Shown: piece after piece, positions 11,574 through 11,804 of the stretch
Position numbering within the stretch: position 1 is the first letter of the stretch
How the letters are laid out: each line of letters begins with the position of its first letter
From: Prevotellaceae bacterium UBA2738
GTDB taxonomy: Bacteria; Bacteroidota; Bacteroidia; Bacteroidales; Bacteroidaceae
Assembly: GCA_002353585.1 (NCBI GenBank)
Contig: DEJW01000037.1
Span: 20,329 to 32,132, forward strand
Reading direction: 5' to 3'
DNA length: 11,804 nt
Made by a program: the position numbers and the translations under genes
Notes under the pieces: generated by a model
Told to the model about the DNA's origin: nothing
Database searches by the model: none
What the model saw: the letters and a program-made list of their open reading frames with translations, nothing else

Positions 11574-11605
11574 TTTGGAGGAATGAAAATTTTATATTAC
11601 CTTTG
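11574..11605 (+). promoter_or_regulatory. tRNA-Ser promoter (TTTG - 20 bp - TACCTTTG)
   Basis: TTTG at 11574-11577 and TACCTTTG at 11598-11605 match both boxes exactly with a 20-base spacer. Transcription would start near 11612, about 60 bases before the mature tRNA. A GACTG/CAGTC hairpin lies in that leader just before the tRNA. Confidence 0.8.
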
Positions 11606-11670
11606 CACTCGCATTTGAAAAAATCAGGTGTATCAGTTTGGTGGATTGCTGACTGAAAAGGCAGTCTCAA

Positions 11671-11757
11671 GGAAGGTTGGGTGAGTGGCTGAAACCACCA
11701 GTTTGCTAAACTGACGTACGGGATTCCGTACCGGGGGTTCGAATCCCCCACCTTCCG
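11671..11757 (+). tRNA. tRNA-Ser (anticodon GCT)
   Basis: Full cloverleaf of 87 bases. Acceptor stem GGAAGGT/ACCTTCC, D arm GGT/ACC with TAGTGG-like loop GAGTGGCTGAA, anticodon loop TTGCTAA (anticodon GCT, reads AGC/AGU), a long variable arm GTACGG/CCGTAC typical of class II tRNAs, and a T arm of five G-C pairs around TTCGAAT. Discriminator base is G. The CCA end is not encoded. The outermost anticodon-stem pair (C-A) is a mismatch. Confidence 0.95.
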
Positions 11758-11782
11758 CACCGAGGATGTTTCAAATTGCTAT

Positions 11783-11804
11783 GGTGGGTTCATCTAGTGG
11801 CCTA
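11783..11804 (+). tRNA. Probable tRNA-Glu, 5' end only (window edge)
   Basis: GGTGGGT followed by TC, then ATCTAGTGGCCTA, matches the layout of the 5' part of tRNA-Glu (E. coli has a 7-base acceptor strand, TC, then GTCTAGAGGCCCAGGAC). It begins 25 bases after tRNA-Ser, consistent with a tRNA operon sharing the upstream promoter. The anticodon is outside the window. Confidence 0.6.

Noticed and set aside
11671..11757. Integration site of a genomic island at tRNA-Ser
   Set aside because: No integrase and no repeat of the tRNA 3' end is visible in the window; the accessory genes lie on the 5' side of the tRNA.

Overview
The window looks like a chromosomal piece of a member of the Bacteroidales, most likely Prevotellaceae. 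Genes have no Shine-Dalgarno sequence, and eight starts or leaders are preceded by the Bacteroidetes -7 element TAnnTTTG, in four cases with a TTTG -33 box about 18-20 bases upstream. The fused hisB and the protein sequences of GAPDH, MscL and ValS fit that group. The genus is inferred, not proven.

Left part (1-8474), mostly core genes. The 5' end of gap (GAPDH, minus) is divergent from mscL (plus). A terminator follows mscL, then about 350 bases of strongly self-complementary DNA. A long minus-strand block follows, read right to left: valS, a four-helix membrane protein, hisB, uxaB (tagaturonate reductase) and a TIGR02757/DUF2400 protein. The membrane gene and hisB overlap by ATGA. uxaB has its own promoter. 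The four spacers just upstream of valS, the membrane gene, uxaB and the DUF2400 gene all hold 7-base tandem repeats fitting one consensus, RTTNANA. A 6-base repeat (GTTCCC/GTTAAC) occurs both beside the valS stop and, in frame, inside the DUF2400 gene.

Right part (8475-10990), accessory. A small macro-domain-like gene (minus) is divergent from an unrecognised 144-residue gene (plus). Next come two copies of a hairpin with an identical core but different paired stems, then a partial second copy of the promoter, start and first 16 codons of the macro-like gene, then a secreted protein gene (minus). The latter has a roughly 320-base structured leader with its own promoter, a 42-codon upstream ORF ending in an ATGA overlap, and a terminator-like hairpin just before the start.

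Right end (10990-11804): a non-coding stretch with a strong hairpin and three tandem 21-base palindromes, then a promoter and tRNA-Ser(GCT), and the first bases of what looks like tRNA-Glu.

The core genes are housekeeping (glycolysis, turgor release, Val-tRNA charging, histidine synthesis, galacturonate use). No complete mobile element, integrase or CRISPR array is visible. The unusual content is the density of small structured repeats in spacers, two of which touch coding sequence.
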